From NCBI GenBank assembly GCA_031292305.1, contig JARLHJ010000047.1, forward strand, positions 1-64,000: 64,000 nucleotides of DNA. The letters run 5' to 3'. The notes under the pieces were generated by a model, which worked only from the letters and a program-made list of their open reading frames with translations, searched no databases and was not told the origin of the DNA. Positions 43,608 through 52,553 of the stretch are shown here, piece after piece (position 1 is the first letter of the stretch; each line of letters opens with the position of its first letter). The position numbers and the translations under genes are program-made. This DNA comes from Candidatus Babeliales bacterium. GTDB taxonomy: Bacteria; Babelota; Babeliae; Babelales; JABDEC01.

Positions 43608-43625
43608 TTTTATGAGTCTTCTTTT
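43592..43625. terminator. Hairpin terminator overlapping a stop codon
   Basis: AAAAGAAGACTCATAA with its complement and a T tract. The lipoprotein's stop (TAA at 43605-43607) is in the stem. Symmetrical, so it can also end the convergent gene at 43640. Confidence 0.85.
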
Positions 43626-43639
43626 TTGTTTTAAGATAT

Positions 43640-44074
43640 TTACCCAGCGATTTCTTTAGTGGTAATAATAGTTGTTTTTGGAGATACAGTATTTTTAAAA
43701 CTACGTTCTCTTTGATTTAGCGCACATTCTCTTCTTTCTAATTCTCTTTTTTGTGAAGCTAGCTTTTGTTCTTTGTTATTAAGGTCTTGTTCCCAATCAA
43801 TAAGCTCGCGTTCTTGTTGCCTTAAATCCTGTTCCCATTGTCTTAATTCTCGATCTTTTCTTGATAATCTATTAGGTCTTACTTCATTTTCTACATAGAC
43901 GACTTCACGTGTGCTTGGTCTACTCATAGCTGCTCCAAGCATTGCACCGCCGGCTAGACCGCCTAATACTCCTGCTGCTACATTTCCGCCATTACCAGCA
44001 TATATTAGATTGCTTGTAACCAGATTGCATAATATTAGTAAAGTTAAACTTAGCTTTATTTGATTTTTGTTCAT
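43640..44074 (-). CDS. Secreted glycine-zipper plus coiled-coil protein
   Basis: 144 residues: signal peptide, a glycine-zipper segment (GVLGGLAGGAMLGAA, about 33-48) that may insert in a membrane, then a charged coiled coil from about 70 to 130 with a heptad-like RELRQWEQDLRQQEREL repeat, and a Thr-rich end. AAGGAGG precedes the ATG. The layout resembles small surface or envelope proteins, but no family is recognised. Confidence 0.65.
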   Translation of the reverse strand: MNKNQIKLSLTLLILCNLVTSNLIYAGNGGNVAAGVLGGLAGGAMLGAAMSRPSTREVVYVENEVRPNRLSRKDRELRQWEQDLRQQERELIDWEQDLNNKEQKLASQKRELERRECALNQRERSFKNTVSPKTTIITTKEIAG

Positions 44075-44209
44075 AGATCCTCCTTATTTAATTTAATTTT
44101 AGCAAAGCGTAAGCAGAAAAATCAATAGATTAAAATAAGCTTTTACTTTTGCAATATGGTTTTGTTAAGATCACCTGCAAATATGGTGTGTTAAAAAATA
44201 GGAGCTGTT

Positions 44210-44533
44210 GTGAAAATAAAAAGGTTATTTTTGGGAATTTGCTTAATTGTAATGCCTATTAAATCATCTGATCATTTACATTTTCTTAGAAAAGTGAGTG
44301 CGTTAGCAGCAGGAGTATGGGTAGCATATAAAGCAATTGATAAAAGCAGAGCTGAAGATATAGTTAAACGTTTACATAAAGAATTTAATACTAAAATAGA
44401 TTTAGCATTTCATACTAAACTTAGTAATAAAAATAAATATGATAAAGGTGTTAGTTTTCCCGCTTATGCATTACGTGGTGTGGCAGGGTTAATAACATTC
44501 AAACTTATAGATTTTCTATTAAATCATGAATAA
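44210..44533 (+). CDS. Small secreted/membrane protein, paralogue of next gene
   Basis: 107 residues: signal peptide to about residue 20, SDHLHFLRKVSALAAGVWVAYKAID, a polar middle (KRLHKEFNTKIDLAFH) and a second hydrophobic helix near the C-terminus (GVAGLITFKLIDFLL). Same plan as the gene at 44563. The start is GTG at 44210, five bases after GGAG. Function unknown. Confidence 0.6.
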   Translation: MKIKRLFLGICLIVMPIKSSDHLHFLRKVSALAAGVWVAYKAIDKSRAEDIVKRLHKEFNTKIDLAFHTKLSNKNKYDKGVSFPAYALRGVAGLITFKLIDFLLNHE

Positions 44534-44562
44534 GAATAATAATTTTAATATTTAGGTGTTTT

Positions 44563-44877
44563 ATGAATAATCTAGTTGTAAGTATAATTTTTATGATATC
44601 AACTTTGCCTCTTTATTCTTTAGAGCATGAAATAAGTAATTTTGCTAGAAAGTCAGTCGCATTAAGTATAGGATATGTTGCTTTTATAAAGTTTGATCAA
44701 AAAGAATCGCAAAAAATAGTTACTGCTTTTGTTAATGATACTGAAAACTTGGGAAATATACGAAGAGTTTTAGGCAATATAAATATAAATAGCAGTAAGA
44801 TAAAAGCAACAGCTTTATTATTAAGGCTAGCGGTTGCTTCTTGTATATTTTGGGGCGTGAATAAAGTTCTAGAATGA
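44563..44877 (+). CDS. Small secreted/membrane protein, paralogue of previous gene
   Basis: 104 residues: signal peptide, LEHEISNFARKSVALSIGYV (compare DHLHFLRKVSALAAGVWV in the preceding protein), a polar middle and a hydrophobic C-terminal helix ending NKVLE. The pair are in one unit, 29 bases apart. The stop codon abuts the convergent murC stop. Function unknown. Confidence 0.6.
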   Translation: MNNLVVSIIFMISTLPLYSLEHEISNFARKSVALSIGYVAFIKFDQKESQKIVTAFVNDTENLGNIRRVLGNININSSKIKATALLLRLAVASCIFWGVNKVLE

Positions 44878-46272
44878 TTACTGAATCAATTTAGCTGCTA
44901 TTGCATTAACTCTACCTGCGCCTAAGAGCAATAGTAAATCATCTTGCATTAGCGAAGTATCTAATTGAAAAATAATATCTTTAAATTCCTGGTCAATTGG
45001 AACATAACTAATTTTAAAATTAGGATTCTTTAATTTAAGTTCTTCTACTAATCTTTGGCTAGTAATACCTTCAATAGGCATTTCGCCTGCAGGGTAAATA
45101 TCAGTAATAATTAAGTGTTCTATTTGATCATTAAATTGTGTAAATACATCAATAAAATTGTCCCAAAGTTTTTCTGTACGTATAAATCGGTGTGGTTGGA
45201 AAACAACATGAAATTTTTGTTTTGTTCTATGCTTTGCTACGCGTAAAATATTTAAAATTTCATTTGGGTGATGTCCATAATCATCAAAAATTTCAGCGCC
45301 TTTAAAGGTGCCATGGTAAGAAAAACGTCTTTCAACACCGTTAAAACTTTTTAGAGCTTCTGCGATGGTTTCAAAAGTCACAACGTCTAAATCTAGGCAT
45401 AGAGCAATTGCTGCAAGTGAGTTATATATATTATGCTTGCCCGGCATATTCACTTGAATTTTGCCTATAAATTTTTCGTTTTTAAATACATCGTAATTAG
45501 AATGAGATGGGTGTAGTTCTATATTCTTTGCTTGTATATCTGCATCACAATCAATTCCAAATTTAACAATTTTTATATGCGGTATTGGTAAAATTGATTG
45601 AATTTCTAAATCGTCTATACAAACAAATGCTTTTCCATAAAAAGGAATATTATTTAAAAACTGTTTAAATGTATTTTTAATATCATCTATATCTTTATAA
45701 GTTTCTAGATGTTCTAAATCAATATTAGTTAATATTGCTAAAGTAGGATATAAGTGCAATAAGGACCTATCGCTTTCATCAGTTTCTGCAACCAAGAAAT
45801 CTCCTTTACCTAGTTTTGCATTTTCAGAAATATTTTTTAAATGCCCACCGATAATTATTGTAGGGTCTAGTTTTGCTTCAATTAAAATATGAGAAATCAT
45901 TGAAGTTGTAGTTGTTTTACCATGCGCCCCTGTTATAGCTATGCTATATTTTGTACGCATTAATTCTGCAAGCATCATTGCTCTTGGTATTGTTGGGATT
46001 CCACGCTGTTGTGCCGCCGTAATCTCAGGGCTTGAAGATTTTATTGCTGAAGAATATACAAGAACATCTATTGATTTGTCATGGCATAATTCTGATCCGT
46101 GACCTAATGTTACTTGACAGCCAATGCTTAATAATTCACGAACATTTTTTTGTTCTATATCAACATCACATCCTGAAATTATGTATCCTTGGTGCTTTAA
46201 AATTTTTGCGATACCGCTCATTCCAATTCCACCAATGCCAACAAAATGAATATGTGATTTTTTATGATACAT
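44878..46272 (-). CDS. murC: UDP-N-acetylmuramate-L-alanine ligase MurC
   Basis: 464 residues, normal length. The N-terminal Rossmann part has HFVGIGGIGMSGIAKIL, the Mur ligase ATP loop is TGAHGKTTTTSMI near residue 110, ETDESDRS and the C-terminal DDYGHHPNEI complete the catalytic set. It adds L-Ala to UDP-MurNAc in peptidoglycan synthesis, so the cell makes a wall. The rest of the mur/fts cluster is not adjacent, unusual compared with the dcw arrangement. Confidence 0.96.
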   Translation of the reverse strand: MYHKKSHIHFVGIGGIGMSGIAKILKHQGYIISGCDVDIEQKNVRELLSIGCQVTLGHGSELCHDKSIDVLVYSSAIKSSSPEITAAQQRGIPTIPRAMMLAELMRTKYSIAITGAHGKTTTTSMISHILIEAKLDPTIIIGGHLKNISENAKLGKGDFLVAETDESDRSLLHLYPTLAILTNIDLEHLETYKDIDDIKNTFKQFLNNIPFYGKAFVCIDDLEIQSILPIPHIKIVKFGIDCDADIQAKNIELHPSHSNYDVFKNEKFIGKIQVNMPGKHNIYNSLAAIALCLDLDVVTFETIAEALKSFNGVERRFSYHGTFKGAEIFDDYGHHPNEILNILRVAKHRTKQKFHVVFQPHRFIRTEKLWDNFIDVFTQFNDQIEHLIITDIYPAGEMPIEGITSQRLVEELKLKNPNFKISYVPIDQEFKDIIFQLDTSLMQDDLLLLLGAGRVNAIAAKLIQ

Positions 46273-46286
46273 TTATGTCCTAGAGT

Positions 46287-46405
46287 TTAGTGCTCGCACC
46301 ATTTGAAAGGCTTAGGGCGAGCGGGTAAAAAATAATAAACTGGCTCGGTGGTACTTGGTCCGCCGTAGCCAAAGGCGAGGGAGGAAGCTCGTCGAACCAT
46401 ACGAG
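46287..46405. repeat. REP-like GC-richer element
   Basis: Between murC and the MerR gene is a block with GTGCTCGCACC, GGGCGAGCGGG, CTGGCTCGGTGG, GTCCGCCGTAGCC and GCTCGTCGAACCATACGAGC. The composition is unlike its flanks, and it shares the GTCGAAC core with position 70 or so. Several short self-complementary pieces are visible; no coding sense. Confidence 0.5.
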
Positions 46406-46456
46406 CAAAAATTATTCTTAAAAGAATAACTTAAATTCTCATTTTTTAAAATAAAT

Positions 46457-46801
46457 TTAAAGTAATTCTTTAAGTTTTACCAATTGTGCATATAGCTCTT
46501 TTATTTTTTCTTGTATGTCAGTAGATGCAGATAAATCTAAAGTAGAAGGTATAATTTTATTTTTATTGTGCCCAGTTTTCAATTCACTTTTAGCACCTTG
46601 AATAGTAAATTTTTTTTCGTAAAGTAAATTTTTAATTAATTTGAATTTTTCAAAGTCTTGTTCTGAATAGAATCTTTGTCCGCCTTGGGATCTTTGAGAT
46701 TTTATTTTAAATTCTTTTTCCCAAAACCTAATTACAAAGTCTTCTACTTCAAGATTTTTTGCTAACTCACCAATTCTATATTTTTTTTGATTCATGTTCA
46801 T
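46457..46801 (-). CDS. MerR-family DNA-binding protein, short form
   Basis: 114 residues from ATG 46801, which has GGGGAG six bases upstream; an in-frame ATG ten codons earlier lacks one. The MerR helix-turn-helix is YRIGELAKNLEVEDFVIRFW followed by QRFYSEQDFEKFKLIKNLLYEKKFTI. There is no effector domain, only a short leucine-rich C-terminus, perhaps a dimerising coiled coil. Likely a small regulator of unknown target. Divergent from yidC. Confidence 0.88.
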   Translation of the reverse strand: MNMNQKKYRIGELAKNLEVEDFVIRFWEKEFKIKSQRSQGGQRFYSEQDFEKFKLIKNLLYEKKFTIQGAKSELKTGHNKNKIIPSTLDLSASTDIQEKIKELYAQLVKLKELL

Positions 46802-46938
46802 ATTAACTCCCCTTTTTTTATTTTTTAACAAATAACTTTGTTTAATTTCAATAATTTTTTTTCTTGCTAGCCGTAAAGGCTTTTATTTGTTATTATTTAC
46901 TATATTTGTGCATAAAAAATAAATTTCAAAAGGTTAAA

Positions 46939-48468
46939 ATGAACTTGAATAAAATCAGACAATTACTTTTATCGATTAGTATAGTTTTTGGTATCACCTT
47001 TATGTTTCAGTATTTTTTTAATATTGGAAATAATGTACCACCTGTAGCACTGGAATCAGGAAGAAGTAGATTAGCGCCTAAAAAAGAGGAAGATCAAAGA
47101 CCTTTAAATTTAGAAGTTAATTTTTGCACTGATAAATCAATCGAAGAAAATATTACTACTATCCAAACCGATAATGCAAAATTTGAATTTACTAATTATG
47201 GTGCTGCAATTAAAAGTTCTGAATTTAAGCATTTAACTAGTAAAAAACATATTTTTAAGAAATTTGAAGCACAACGTAAAGAAGATTTAGGATTTTTAGT
47301 AGCGTTTGAAGAGAATACTCCTTTTTATTATAATTTAGTTGATCAGTCTGAAAATTCTGAGCTAATTACTTTGTCTTATAGCGTAGAATTCGATAACGGC
47401 GTTATCAATAAAAAATATTCTGTATATAAACATGAATATAAGGTTGATTTAAATATTGATGTTAAATTTAATAAAGTTGCAAAAAATCCAATTAGATTAA
47501 GGATTCTATATCCTTCGCCTAGTTTGCCAGAAGTAAAAGAGGATACTATTCAAGGAGTTTGTAATGAAAAGAATGCTGTAGTTAAAAAAACTATGAATTT
47601 GTTGTTGCAAAGATACTGGGAAATTCCTTTAATATTTGGTATTGAAGATAAATATTTTGTCCATTCTATGGTAAATGATTTAAATAAATTCACTCAACGT
47701 GGTTATTATAAATCTGTAGGAATTGGTAAATATTCTTCAATTTTAGAAAGTGGGCCAATCTCTTCATCATCATCTTTTAATTTATCATTTTACTTAGGTC
47801 CAAAACAATCTGCAGCAATGGATATAGTGGAACCAAAGCTAGAAAGCATTCTTGACTATGGTTATCTTGCTCCGTTTTCAAAGTTAATGTTAGCTGTATT
47901 GGTATTCTTTTATACCTTTTTCCACAATTATGGAATTGCGATAATTCTATTAACTCTTTTAATAAAATTAGTTTTATTACCTTTTACTCTAAAAGGTGAG
48001 CAAAGCATGAAAAAGAGAACTGAATTTCAAAAAAAACTACAATATGTTCAACAAAAATATAAACATGATAAAGAAGCTTTAGCTAATGCTAGAAATGAAT
48101 TAATGCGAGAAAATGGCTTCTCTGATATGATCGGTTGTCTGCCATTGTTATTGCAATTACCGATTGGTATAGCATTAAATAGAGTTTTATTTAACGCTAT
48201 AGAATTATACAAAGCTCCATTTCTATGGATGTCAGATTTGTCTGCAAAAGATCCGTATTATATTTTACCTATATTAATAGGTGCTGGTATGATTATGCAT
48301 TCATCTGCTGGTAATGATCCTAAGCAAAAATTCTCTGCTTATGCAGTAGCTTTAGTTGTAACTGCTTTCACTGCTGGATTACCTGCTGGGTTGATGTTAT
48401 TTATTTTCATGAGTATATTCTCATCTGTAGTTCAAACTAAAGTTTATGGGATGTTTAAAAGGTCATAA
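46939..48468 (+). CDS. yidC: Membrane protein insertase YidC
   Basis: 509 residues from ATG 46939 (AAAAGG five bases upstream; a TTG 25 codons earlier lies in the promoter region). N-terminal transmembrane helix, a large periplasmic domain to about residue 300 as in Gram-negative YidC, then five helices with YTFFHNYGIAIILLTLLIKL, LPFTLKGEQSMKK and CLPLLLQLPIGIALN, the conserved insertase groove. It inserts and folds inner-membrane proteins. The Gram-negative-type periplasmic domain supports a diderm envelope. Next gene recR is 5 bases away. Confidence 0.96.
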   Translation: MNLNKIRQLLLSISIVFGITFMFQYFFNIGNNVPPVALESGRSRLAPKKEEDQRPLNLEVNFCTDKSIEENITTIQTDNAKFEFTNYGAAIKSSEFKHLTSKKHIFKKFEAQRKEDLGFLVAFEENTPFYYNLVDQSENSELITLSYSVEFDNGVINKKYSVYKHEYKVDLNIDVKFNKVAKNPIRLRILYPSPSLPEVKEDTIQGVCNEKNAVVKKTMNLLLQRYWEIPLIFGIEDKYFVHSMVNDLNKFTQRGYYKSVGIGKYSSILESGPISSSSSFNLSFYLGPKQSAAMDIVEPKLESILDYGYLAPFSKLMLAVLVFFYTFFHNYGIAIILLTLLIKLVLLPFTLKGEQSMKKRTEFQKKLQYVQQKYKHDKEALANARNELMRENGFSDMIGCLPLLLQLPIGIALNRVLFNAIELYKAPFLWMSDLSAKDPYYILPILIGAGMIMHSSAGNDPKQKFSAYAVALVVTAFTAGLPAGLMLFIFMSIFSSVVQTKVYGMFKRS

Positions 48469-48473
48469 ATATT

Positions 48474-49076
48474 ATGGTTGATCAATTACCGAGCTTAAAG
48501 CATCTTTTAAGAAATCTACAGCAAGTTCCTTATCTTGCTTCAAAGAATCTTTATAGAGTTGCTAATCATTTTTTAAGTTTAGAAGATCAAAAATTAGAAC
48601 AATTTTGTGCAGCAATTTTGGCAGCTAAAAAAAATATTATTAGATGCCAACAATGTTTTATTTGGCAAGAGCGTGAAGGTAAATGTTTATATTGCGCATC
48701 TTTAAAGCGTGATCAATCTATAATTTGTGTGGTTGATAGTTGGCAAGAATTAATGGCTATTGAAAAGTCTGGTGGGTACCAAGGTGTTTACCATGTTTTG
48801 GGTGGTGTTATTTGCCCACTTGAAGGCATAGGTCCTGAAAATTTAACCATTGAGCAACTTGTTCATAGGGTGCAAACTACAGGAACTAAAGAAATTATTT
48901 TGGCTATGAACCAGACACCAGAAGGTGAAGCTACTTCTTCTTATATTGCACATAAATTAAAAAATACTACTGTTTCTATTTCTTGTTTAGCACGTGGAGT
49001 TCCTGTTGGTTCTTCATTAGAATTTATGGACCGCGTTACTTTGTATCAAGCTATGTCTGACCGGCGCCCATTTTAA
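48474..49076 (+). CDS. recR: Recombination protein RecR
   Basis: 200 residues, standard. Helix-hairpin-helix start (PSLKHLLRNLQQVPYLASKN), zinc finger with CQQC...CLYC near 54-71, a Toprim domain with CVVDSWQELMAIEKSGGYQG, and YHVLGGVICPLEGIGPE, typical RecR. Works with RecO/RecF in gap repair. Cotranscribed with yidC. Confidence 0.96.
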   Translation: MVDQLPSLKHLLRNLQQVPYLASKNLYRVANHFLSLEDQKLEQFCAAILAAKKNIIRCQQCFIWQEREGKCLYCASLKRDQSIICVVDSWQELMAIEKSGGYQGVYHVLGGVICPLEGIGPENLTIEQLVHRVQTTGTKEIILAMNQTPEGEATSSYIAHKLKNTTVSISCLARGVPVGSSLEFMDRVTLYQAMSDRRPF

Positions 49077-49078
49077 TT

Positions 49079-49117
49079 CCCTTATCGGTTCGCAATGAAC
49101 GAAGCGTAGTTGAAGGG
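49079..49117. repeat. REP-like palindromic element
   Basis: CCCTT at the left end and AAGGG at the right bracket TTCGCAATGAACGAAGCG, a GC-richer block in a gap of 65 bases. CGAAGCG and TTGAAGGG words also occur in the nagZ-namZ element. Confidence 0.5.
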
Positions 49118-49141
49118 TGACCAAATTATTTAGGAGTTTAA

Positions 49142-50443
49142 ATGCATAAAAAGCAACATTTCAAAATTCAAGAATTCATTCAAAGAAAACAAAATTTATT
49201 ACATAAATTAGGCGACAAAAAAGGAATAATTTTATTGTTCGCAGGTTTTGAACAGTCAGGTTTAAAATTTAAACAAGAGAGTTCATTCTATTATTTTACA
49301 GGTATTAATGAACCAGCATGTGTCTGGATGTCAGACTTTACAGGTAATACAACATTGTTTACTCCAAACTGTCCAGCACGAGCACATTGGATTTCAGGAG
49401 CAATAGACCCTGAAAATTTTAAGGCACAAGATTTTGCATTTGATGAAGTTAAGCATTTAGGCGAGCCAACTAAGAATTATGAGTTTTATCCTTTTTTTAC
49501 TGCCCAAGAATATTCAAATTTGCTTGCAGTAATTGATAATACAATAAAATCTGGTGGTAAGATTTTTACTTTAAAGCCTAATAATCAATATGAATATTTT
49601 GAACAAAGATTTATCTTAGAACGTATTGCTACATTTATTCCAAATTTCTATGAAGCATTAGTTGATATTTCTAATGAAGTTGCGCAATTACGTCGCACAA
49701 AAAGTACAGCAGAAATTGAATTATTATACAGAGCTGTTGATATTACCATAATGGGACATGAAGCTGCAATTGGCATTATAGAACCAGGTAAATACGAATT
49801 TGATGTTCAAGCTGGTATTGAATATGTTTTTACAGCTTCAGCTGCAGGTTTAGCGTTCCCTTCTATTGTAGGTAGTGGAAAAAACTCTACTGTTTTGCAT
49901 TATGCTGATAATTTAAAGCAGTTAGAAAAAGATGACCTTGTAGTTGTTGACATAGGTGCGCAATATGGCCACTATTGTGGTGATTTAACAAGAACTTATC
50001 CAGTTTCGGGTAAATTTACAAAACGTCAAAAAGAGATTTATAATTTAGTATTAGATACTCAAGAATATATAGAAAATATTGCAAAGCCTGGCATGTGGCT
50101 TTCTAATAAAGATAATCCTGAACAATCACTTAATCATTTATCAAAAGAATTTTTAAAAGAACGTGGATATGATAAATATTTTCTACACGGCCTTGGCCAC
50201 TTTGTAGGCCTTGATGTACATGATGTTGGCAATTATTCTGAGCCATTAAAATCTGGTGATATTATTACAATCGAACCAGGCATTTATATTGCTGCAGAAA
50301 GCATAGGCGTGCGTATTGAAGATAATTATTTAGTCGCTGGTGATGGACTTGTTTGCTTAAGTGAGCATTTGCTTAAAAAAGCAGATGATGTTGAAGAGTT
50401 GATGCAAGAAAAGAAACTTGTTTCAGAAGAACCACGTGATTAG
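49142..50443 (+). CDS. pepP: Xaa-Pro aminopeptidase (M24B family)
   Basis: 433 residues. The N-terminal AMP_N-type domain contains FEQSGLKFKQESSFYYFTG; the pita-bread M24 domain has metal ligands in VVDIGAQYGHYCGDLTRTYP (two Asp), HGLGHFVGLDVHD, IEPGIY and RIEDNYLV. It removes N-terminal residues preceding proline. No signal peptide, so cytoplasmic. Followed by a promoter for the next small gene. Confidence 0.93.
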   Translation: MHKKQHFKIQEFIQRKQNLLHKLGDKKGIILLFAGFEQSGLKFKQESSFYYFTGINEPACVWMSDFTGNTTLFTPNCPARAHWISGAIDPENFKAQDFAFDEVKHLGEPTKNYEFYPFFTAQEYSNLLAVIDNTIKSGGKIFTLKPNNQYEYFEQRFILERIATFIPNFYEALVDISNEVAQLRRTKSTAEIELLYRAVDITIMGHEAAIGIIEPGKYEFDVQAGIEYVFTASAAGLAFPSIVGSGKNSTVLHYADNLKQLEKDDLVVVDIGAQYGHYCGDLTRTYPVSGKFTKRQKEIYNLVLDTQEYIENIAKPGMWLSNKDNPEQSLNHLSKEFLKERGYDKYFLHGLGHFVGLDVHDVGNYSEPLKSGDIITIEPGIYIAAESIGVRIEDNYLVAGDGLVCLSEHLLKKADDVEELMQEKKLVSEEPRD

Positions 50444-50471
50444 ATTTTAAATTATATGTTGTGGATGCCAT

Positions 50472-50499
50472 TTGATTAAGCCAAAAATGAATATATAAT
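50472..50499 (+). promoter_or_regulatory. Sigma-70 promoter
   Basis: TTGATT (50472-50477), 16-base spacer, TATAAT (50494-50499), 44 bases before the ATG of the small secreted protein. Confidence 0.55.
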
Positions 50500-50503
50500 T
50501 AAC

Positions 50504-50539
50504 TAGGAAAGTTATTGTATGTTTAATTTCCTAAAGGAA
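50504..50539 (+). promoter_or_regulatory. 5'-leader stem-loop with alternative pairing at the ribosome site
   Basis: TAGGAAA (50504-50510) pairs perfectly with TTTCCTA (50527-50533). The same TTCC can instead pair with the adjacent GGAA of the Shine-Dalgarno (TTCCTAAAGGAA, 50528-50539). The two pairings are exclusive. Confidence 0.35.
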
Positions 50540-50543
50540 TTCT

Positions 50544-50888
50544 ATGTTAAAAAAATTATTATTAATTTCTTTATTTGTTTCTTCGTCATTGTTTAGTGCC
50601 GATTGGCAAGAAAAAGGTAAAGAATTGCTATCAAATGATAAAGTACAATCGGTAGTTTTTGGTGCTTTAACTGAAGTTACAGCTAAACATGCAATACGTT
50701 ATTTTGCTGATAAAGGTGAGTATGCAAGAGCTGCAGCTTTAACTTCGATGATTTTTTTAGCAAACGGAATAAATGTTTTCCGAAATGGAAATGGTAGAAT
50801 GGCTAGACTTTTAGCAACAATGTTTGGGGCCTTAAGCGTTGCATTTGTAAAAAATGATGCTTCATGGCTGAAAGCTGAAATAAGATAA
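50544..50888 (+). CDS. Small secreted protein, unknown
   Basis: 114 residues: signal peptide ending near SSLFSADW, then ALTEVTAKHAIRYFADKGEYARAAALTSMIFLANGI and a hydrophobic C-terminal part. Similar in general plan (signal, amphipathic helix, hydrophobic helix) to the proteins at 44210, 44563 and 55379. AAAGGA precedes the ATG. Function unknown. Confidence 0.6.
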   Translation: MLKKLLLISLFVSSSLFSADWQEKGKELLSNDKVQSVVFGALTEVTAKHAIRYFADKGEYARAAALTSMIFLANGINVFRNGNGRMARLLATMFGALSVAFVKNDASWLKAEIR

Positions 50889-50910
50889 TATTTTTTATAA
50901 TTTTTATTTG

Positions 50911-50945
50911 GCCGCATTGAGATTATGTCTTAATGCGGCTTTTTC
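50911..50945 (+). terminator. Hairpin terminator
   Basis: GCCGCATT, an imperfect inner stem with loop, AATGCGGC and TTTTTCTTTT. Rho-independent type after the small secreted protein gene. Confidence 0.88.
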
Positions 50946-51035
50946 TTTTATATAAAAGATAATTAATTAAATTTTGTATTAACCTATCTGAGAGCCATTT
51001 GTTTCTGATAGAAGAATGTAATATATGTAAAATTA

Positions 51036-51065
51036 TTGATCTTTGTGTCAAAAATACGCTATTAT
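51036..51065 (+). promoter_or_regulatory. Candidate promoter of the WD40-LRR gene
   Basis: TTGATC (51036-51041), 18 bases, TATTAT (51060-51065), 29 bases before the ATG. Confidence 0.5.
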
Positions 51066-51094
51066 TAAACTATTAGTAATAAATACGGGAAGTT

Positions 51095-52549
51095 ATGAAA
51101 AATTATCTGAAAATCTTATTTTTTTTAAGTTGCTATGCGTTGCAAGCTTTGCAGCCCGCAAGTTCATCTTCGTCAGCTCCATCTAAATGCATATCAAATA
51201 TTAATCCAATAATGAATTTTAAAGAATTTAAAAGCGCCGTAACGTCCGTTCAGATTTCACCTAACAATAAATTCTTGGCAGCTTCTGGAGTTGATGGGAA
51301 AGTAATAATATGGAATTTAGATTCAGGCAAGGTATTTAATACATTAGAAGATGATCCAGAAAACTCTTATGCTCGTGGTGTTTCTTGGTCCCCTGATAGT
51401 AGTAAGCTGGCAGCAATATATCGTAATAAAAAAATAATAATTTGGAATGTTGATCCTGAAAGTGGACGTGATTTGATTTTAGGCAGTGATATTGGATTAT
51501 CAGATATTCCAATAGATGTTGCATGGTCACCTGTTGATGAATCTTTGATAGCAATTGCCATAGGTAATAATGTAGTAATCTATGATTGGGATCCCGAAAC
51601 CTTAGATATTAATCCTTTAATAATTTTAAGAGGTCATACTGCAAAAATTAATTCAATTTCTTGGTCACCTAAAGGAAGTAGATTAGTTTCAGGTAGTTCT
51701 GATAAAACAGTAAGAATTTGGAATGTAAAAAATAAAAGTGAATTAAAGAATATTTCTGAAACTGATTCTGTTAATAAAGTGTCATATTCCCCAGACGCAC
51801 AATATATAATTTATTCTATGGTAGATAAAACGCTTACTATATTAAATGATTCTTATGAAAGAGTTGAAAAACTAAACATATTTAATAATGCTTTGGCATT
51901 AGAGTGGGCACCAAATTCCAATCTTTTTGTTTATGGAAATACAATAGGTGAAATAAAAATTTGTAATTTAGAAGGTAATTTAGTAAAAAAAATAAAGCAA
52001 GATACTCCAATTACTGGATTATGTTGGTCTAAAGATTGTGATTTTTTAGCTTCAAGTTCAGCTGATGGAAGTGTTGTAGTAGAACCAGTAGAAATTTCAA
52101 TATATGATTTATTGGCGGCTGGTATTCACTTTGATTTTATAAACAATGAATTGTATTTAAATAATTTAGAATTGACAAGCTTAAAGGGTTTAGAAAAAAT
52201 ACCAAATATAAATATGATTGATACGTTAAATATTAGTTTTAATAATTTAAAAAATCTGGATAATTTGCGAAATTTAAGAAATTTAAAAATTGTAAATTTA
52301 TCTAATAATAAAATAAAGCATATTAAACTAGAAGATTTTGAAGGATTAGAAGCTTTAGAAGCAATAATATTGAATGATAATAAAATTCCAAATATAGATT
52401 TTGATTTGCAACTATTAAGAAACAATCATAGAATGCTTAAAGATTTAATTATTTTAAATAATCCATTAGATTCTTTAACTAAGCTAATGTTAAAGCAGTT
52501 TTCTGAATCACCAAAAGCAAAAGAATCTGAAATGTCAGTTTATTATTAA
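51095..52549 (+). CDS. Secreted WD40-LRR fusion protein
   Basis: 484 residues: signal peptide, Ser/Ala-rich spacer, a WD40 propeller from about residue 40 to 335 (AVTSVQISPNNKFLAASGVDGKVIIWN split over two strands, SWSPDSSKLAAI, GSSDKTVRIWN, LEWAPNSNLFVYG, and so on, about seven blades) and a C-terminal leucine-rich repeat region (about 350-465: LTSLKGLEKIPNINMIDTLN, LRNLKIVNLSNNKIKHI, LEALEAIILNDNKI). Both parts are protein-binding. This combination is rare in bacteria and looks like an effector or surface-binding design. Last codons lie five bases from the convergent antiporter gene. Confidence 0.85.
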   Translation: MKNYLKILFFLSCYALQALQPASSSSSAPSKCISNINPIMNFKEFKSAVTSVQISPNNKFLAASGVDGKVIIWNLDSGKVFNTLEDDPENSYARGVSWSPDSSKLAAIYRNKKIIIWNVDPESGRDLILGSDIGLSDIPIDVAWSPVDESLIAIAIGNNVVIYDWDPETLDINPLIILRGHTAKINSISWSPKGSRLVSGSSDKTVRIWNVKNKSELKNISETDSVNKVSYSPDAQYIIYSMVDKTLTILNDSYERVEKLNIFNNALALEWAPNSNLFVYGNTIGEIKICNLEGNLVKKIKQDTPITGLCWSKDCDFLASSSADGSVVVEPVEISIYDLLAAGIHFDFINNELYLNNLELTSLKGLEKIPNINMIDTLNISFNNLKNLDNLRNLRNLKIVNLSNNKIKHIKLEDFEGLEALEAIILNDNKIPNIDFDLQLLRNNHRMLKDLIILNNPLDSLTKLMLKQFSESPKAKESEMSVYY

Positions 52550-52553
52550 AGAA

